Source: Liolophura sinensis
Lineage: Eukaryota; Mollusca; Polyplacophora; Chitonida; Chitonidae
Length of the DNA: 12,875 nt
NCBI RefSeq assembly: GCF_032854445.1
Contig: NC_088295.1
Coordinates: 35,252,510 to 35,265,384 of the forward strand
Direction: 5' to 3'
Part shown: piece by piece, positions 11,161 to 12,875 of the stretch
Position numbering within the stretch: the first letter of the stretch is position 1
Layout of the letters: the number at the start of each line of letters is the position of its first letter
Translations under genes and position numbers: made by a program
The notes under the pieces: generated by a model
Database searches by the model: none
What the model saw: the letters and a program-made list of their open reading frames with translations, nothing else
What the model was told of the DNA's origin: nothing

Positions 11161-11299
11161 AGTCAGCCTTGCTCAGTGTCACCAGTGCCCAATCCAGGGT
11201 TTCTTCTAAGCGCTGGGATTTCACATCAGGGCGGGTGAGGAAATGAGACAACATGTACGCCGCAGCATCCTGTGACTTGTCTGCCACAGGTAAGTACAG
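11161..11299 (-). CDS. TBCD: TBCD exon 1 of window (first visible, DAAAYMLSHFLTRPDVK)
   Basis: This 139-nt exon runs from 11299 to 11161, after acceptor ..cctctaaacag and before donor gtaagtg. It reads LYLPVADKSQDAAAYMLSHF, then LTRPDVKSQRLEETLDWALV and TLSKAD plus one base. It corresponds to the vertebrate '[40 protein letters not shown]'. An alternative acceptor 18 bp into the exon (..gtggcag) would drop LYLPVA, but homology favours the longer form. Earlier exons, encoding about 195 N-terminal residues, lie beyond the window. Confidence 0.95.
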
Positions 11300-11436
11300 C
11301 TGTTTAGAGGTAAGCAGAAGAAAAGAGTTGATTACATGTACACTGAAACCCGGCCATTAATATTTTCTGTTATGTTATATGCATCAAGTTATTTTCAACA
11401 TCATTTTCCTTTGTATTTTGACATTGGTTCTATTTG

Positions 11437-11731
11437 ACTGGTTGTTGTTTAAAGCTTAAGAATGTTCCACCTACACAATCACACTGAGAGTGTCAGGAAG
11501 CCAAAGGAGGAAAGCAAACTGTGCAGAGGAAATCAAACTTCGCTGAGGAAACCAAAGTGCTTAGAGGAAATCAAAGTGCTTGGAGGAAACCAATGCCCAG
11601 AAGAAACCAAAGTACCCGGAGAGAACCACTGAAGTTTGGCAAATTATGCTGGCAAACTTCTCCATATGTGACCTATGTCATTAAGATTACAAGAGAGTGC
11701 ATCATTGACTGCTTATGGCCACACAGGCCCT
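11437..11731 (-). mobile_element. Very old SINE copy disrupted by tandem expansion
   Basis: The left part, 'tttgactggttgttgtttaaagcttaagaatgttccacctacac', follows the SINE end 'tttgattggtgttttacgccgtactcaagaatgtttcacttgtac', and the right end, 'cttatggccacacaggccc', resembles 'actaggccacagaggcccc' of the copy at 8464-8740. The middle is replaced by a 19-bp array built on GAGGAAACC, a word from the SINE core. The promoter boxes are no longer clear. The call is by pattern only. Confidence 0.55.
11488..11639. repeat. 19-bp degenerate minisatellite (8 units)
   Basis: Units of exactly 19 bp start at 11488 (diverged), 11507, 11526, 11545, 11564, 11583, 11602 and 11621, with consensus GAGGAAACCAAAGTGCTTR. 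Spacing is kept without indels while bases have diverged, suggesting an old expansion. The GAGGAAACC word occurs in the core of the SINE family of this window, so the array probably arose inside a SINE copy. Confidence 0.88.
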
Positions 11732-11946
11732 AATAAAAATGAAAGCAGAGGAATTTTGAAAAACCTCCTGTCTGAGAATGCGATTGTACTTATGCCACCT
11801 GTGAATTTGCAGTTGAAAAGAAAGCACCTTAACCCTGAAACCACTTTTAGCCTTTGTTATTACCAGACTTGCGACAGAACACCATACCTTCCTCAAAGAA
11901 GGTATACACTCAAACTTTTAGGCCATTGTAAAGTGTATATGAAGTG

Positions 11947-12121
11947 AGGCTGAGAAGTTCTCGCCCGGAAAAGTTATGCAGGTAACTATTTTGAGCCTTA
12001 TAAATATATACAGGAATTAACAAGTCATTAAGATCATTATACCCTGAGTAATTGAACAAGAAACATCACACATGTTTGACAAATTTTATTTAAGCATCAC
12101 TAGGCAAGAACTTTTCAGCCT
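11947..12121. repeat. Short inverted-repeat unit, candidate MITE
   Basis: Arms AGGCTGAGAAGTTCTCGCC (starting at about 11947) and GGCAAGAACTTTTCAGCCT (12103-12121) are reverse complements at all but two positions, separated by about 135 bp of AT-rich sequence. I see no clear target duplication. It could be a small non-autonomous DNA transposon or a decayed foldback element. Confidence 0.5.
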
Positions 12122-12179
12122 TCAAGTAAAATCAACCTCTCAGGCCAGTTGCTCAAATGTGTACTAAATGTTACATCAG

Positions 12180-12187
12180 ACAAATCT
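12180..12187. repeat. Left target-site duplication of MITE
   Basis: ACAAATCT occurs immediately left of the inverted repeat and again at 12773-12780 immediately right of it, as expected for an 8-bp duplication made on insertion. Confidence 0.65.
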
Positions 12188-12772
12188 TAAAGGAGAAGAA
12201 AATTTAAATATCAATCAAATATCACTGAAAAGAGTATGCATTTCCTTGCAGGTGCATGCCATAAAAAAATTTTAACATGTATCTCAAGTTGATAAATTTT
12301 AAATAAAGTCAGCACCAACATCTGCTGTGGGCGACTCGATTATGCCTAAGAACTAGTCCTGAAGTCTTCTGTGTTAGGAGGAGAATTGCCGTCGGAAAAC
12401 ACTGAAGTGCAGTTCGTACATTTCCTGTAGAACTCTTCTTCCAAGAAGGTAGCAAACAATACAGTTCGTTTTCCGCTTGACGATCAGGAAACCGGAATGT
12501 TGGACATAAGTTCCGAGTTTACACGAACAAGCCGGTAGTTTTAACGACTCTCATTGGCTGAGAGGCAACACACCCCCAGCATAAATTACAGCGTATTCAA
12601 AATGGAGGACGCGATGGACTCAGCTATTTATGCCAGCTTTACCGTTTTCGGGCTTTACGTGTATGGCAAGGAAAAATTGCAAAATTATGCAGCTGGCACC
12701 ACCAGATAGAAAAAAATGTGCTCTTTTCAGCCTATAGTGTGTCCTTTTTTTAAAGTTTTCTTTTCCTTTAAT
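12188..12772. mobile_element. 585-bp MITE with inverted ends, hAT-like
   Basis: The ends are inverted repeats of about 55 bp. The left end reads TAAAGGAGAAGAAAA, then TTTAAA, then CTGAAAAGAG. The right end on the minus strand reads TAAAGGAAAAGAAAAC, TTTAAA, CTGAAAAGAG in the same order and spacing. Weaker similarity continues inward (ggtgcatgcc / ggtggtgcc, ATAAAAAAATTTT / ATAATTTTGC). The 8-bp direct repeat ACAAATCT flanks it at 12180-12187 and 12773-12780. An 8-bp duplication and TAAAG termini (consensus YARNG) are features of the hAT superfamily. The element has no transposase and is therefore non-autonomous. The right boundary is shifted by two bases (AT between TIR and duplication), so the family assignment is an inference. 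Confidence 0.75.
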
Positions 12773-12780
12773 ACAAATCT
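12773..12780. repeat. Right target-site duplication of MITE
   Basis: This ACAAATCT is the second copy of the flanking word at 12180-12187, separated from the inverted end by AT. Confidence 0.65.
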
Positions 12781-12875
12781 TGTCCTAGTACAAAACCAAT
12801 GAGACTTAAGTCAACCAAGCTCAGGTTCATAATCAGAGGCAGATTCACAAAGATTCTTACTTAAGCCAGAATTTG

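Larger units (their letters stand above)
11300..12875 (-). other. Large upstream intron (incomplete), rich in repeats
   Basis: At least 1576 bp lie upstream of the first visible exon with no segment resembling the preceding TBCD sequence (expected around '..MIDRILQI..'). The stretch holds an old SINE with a 19-bp array (about 11437-11731), a small inverted-repeat unit (11947-12121) and a 585-bp MITE (12188-12772). Segments 11732-11946 and 12773-12875 show nothing recognisable, although the last 70 bp contain 'acttaag' words that may belong to another repeat continuing past the edge. Confidence 0.75.

Noticed and set aside
12602-12709. 35-codon plus-strand gene starting MEDAMDSAIYASF
   Set aside because: Good start context but very short, inside a MITE, with no family that I recognise. 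Kept only as part of a finding.
12715-12735. Histone 3' stem-loop-like GTGCTCTTTTCAGCC
   Set aside because: The right arm does not pair to form the 6-bp stem, and the sequence is part of the MITE inverted end.

Overview
The window is animal genomic DNA. It carries one large multi-exon gene on the minus strand: the middle of the tubulin folding cofactor D gene (TBCD, a HEAT/armadillo-repeat tubulin chaperone). I traced 19 consecutive exons on the minus strand, from 11299 down to 86. All have GT-AG borders and join without a single break in frame, giving 1721 nt (573 codons plus 2 bases). Compared by memory with vertebrate TBCD, they cover roughly residues 195 to 765 of about 1190. The exons for the N-terminal sixth must lie beyond 12875, and those for the C-terminal third lie before position 1. 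No other gene is supported, and almost all longer open frames outside these exons are chance.

The small introns (211-964 bp), AT-rich composition, frequent ACATGTA-type words and especially the dispersed repeats point to a mollusc or another lophotrochozoan. The main repeat has a tRNA-like promoter on the minus strand and a core containing 'CAGCATTATGGTGGGAGGAAACC', a sequence I associate with molluscan SINEs. It occurs at least five times: a nearly complete copy (5984-6234), a partial copy directly beside it (5821-5937), a diverged full-length copy with an internal duplication (8464-8740), a core fragment (1023-1087), and a very old copy (about 11437-11731) in which the GAGGAAACC part has expanded into a 19-bp tandem array.

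Layout in transcript order (right to left): 12875-11300 is part of a large upstream intron holding a 585-bp MITE (12188-12772) with about 55-bp inverted ends and an 8-bp flanking duplication, a shorter inverted-repeat unit (11947-12121) and the old SINE with its 19-bp array. From 11299 to 9339 are exons 1-5, containing the acidic linker and the EQLL..RWSAAKG block. From 8379 to 6338 are exons 6-10, with the [14 protein letters not shown] and DILTTADYFAVGNR blocks. From 5373 to 3566 are exons 11-14. From 3537 to 3257 is a six-copy 41/43/50-bp minisatellite just downstream of the exon 14 donor. From 3059 to 86 are exons 15-19.

The most unusual features are the minisatellite, which is open in all three minus-strand frames and continues the coding frame of exon 14, the hAT-like MITE with a CCAAT/Kozak-like internal segment, and the SINE-born minisatellite. 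Statements about relatives rest on remembered family sequences, not on a search.
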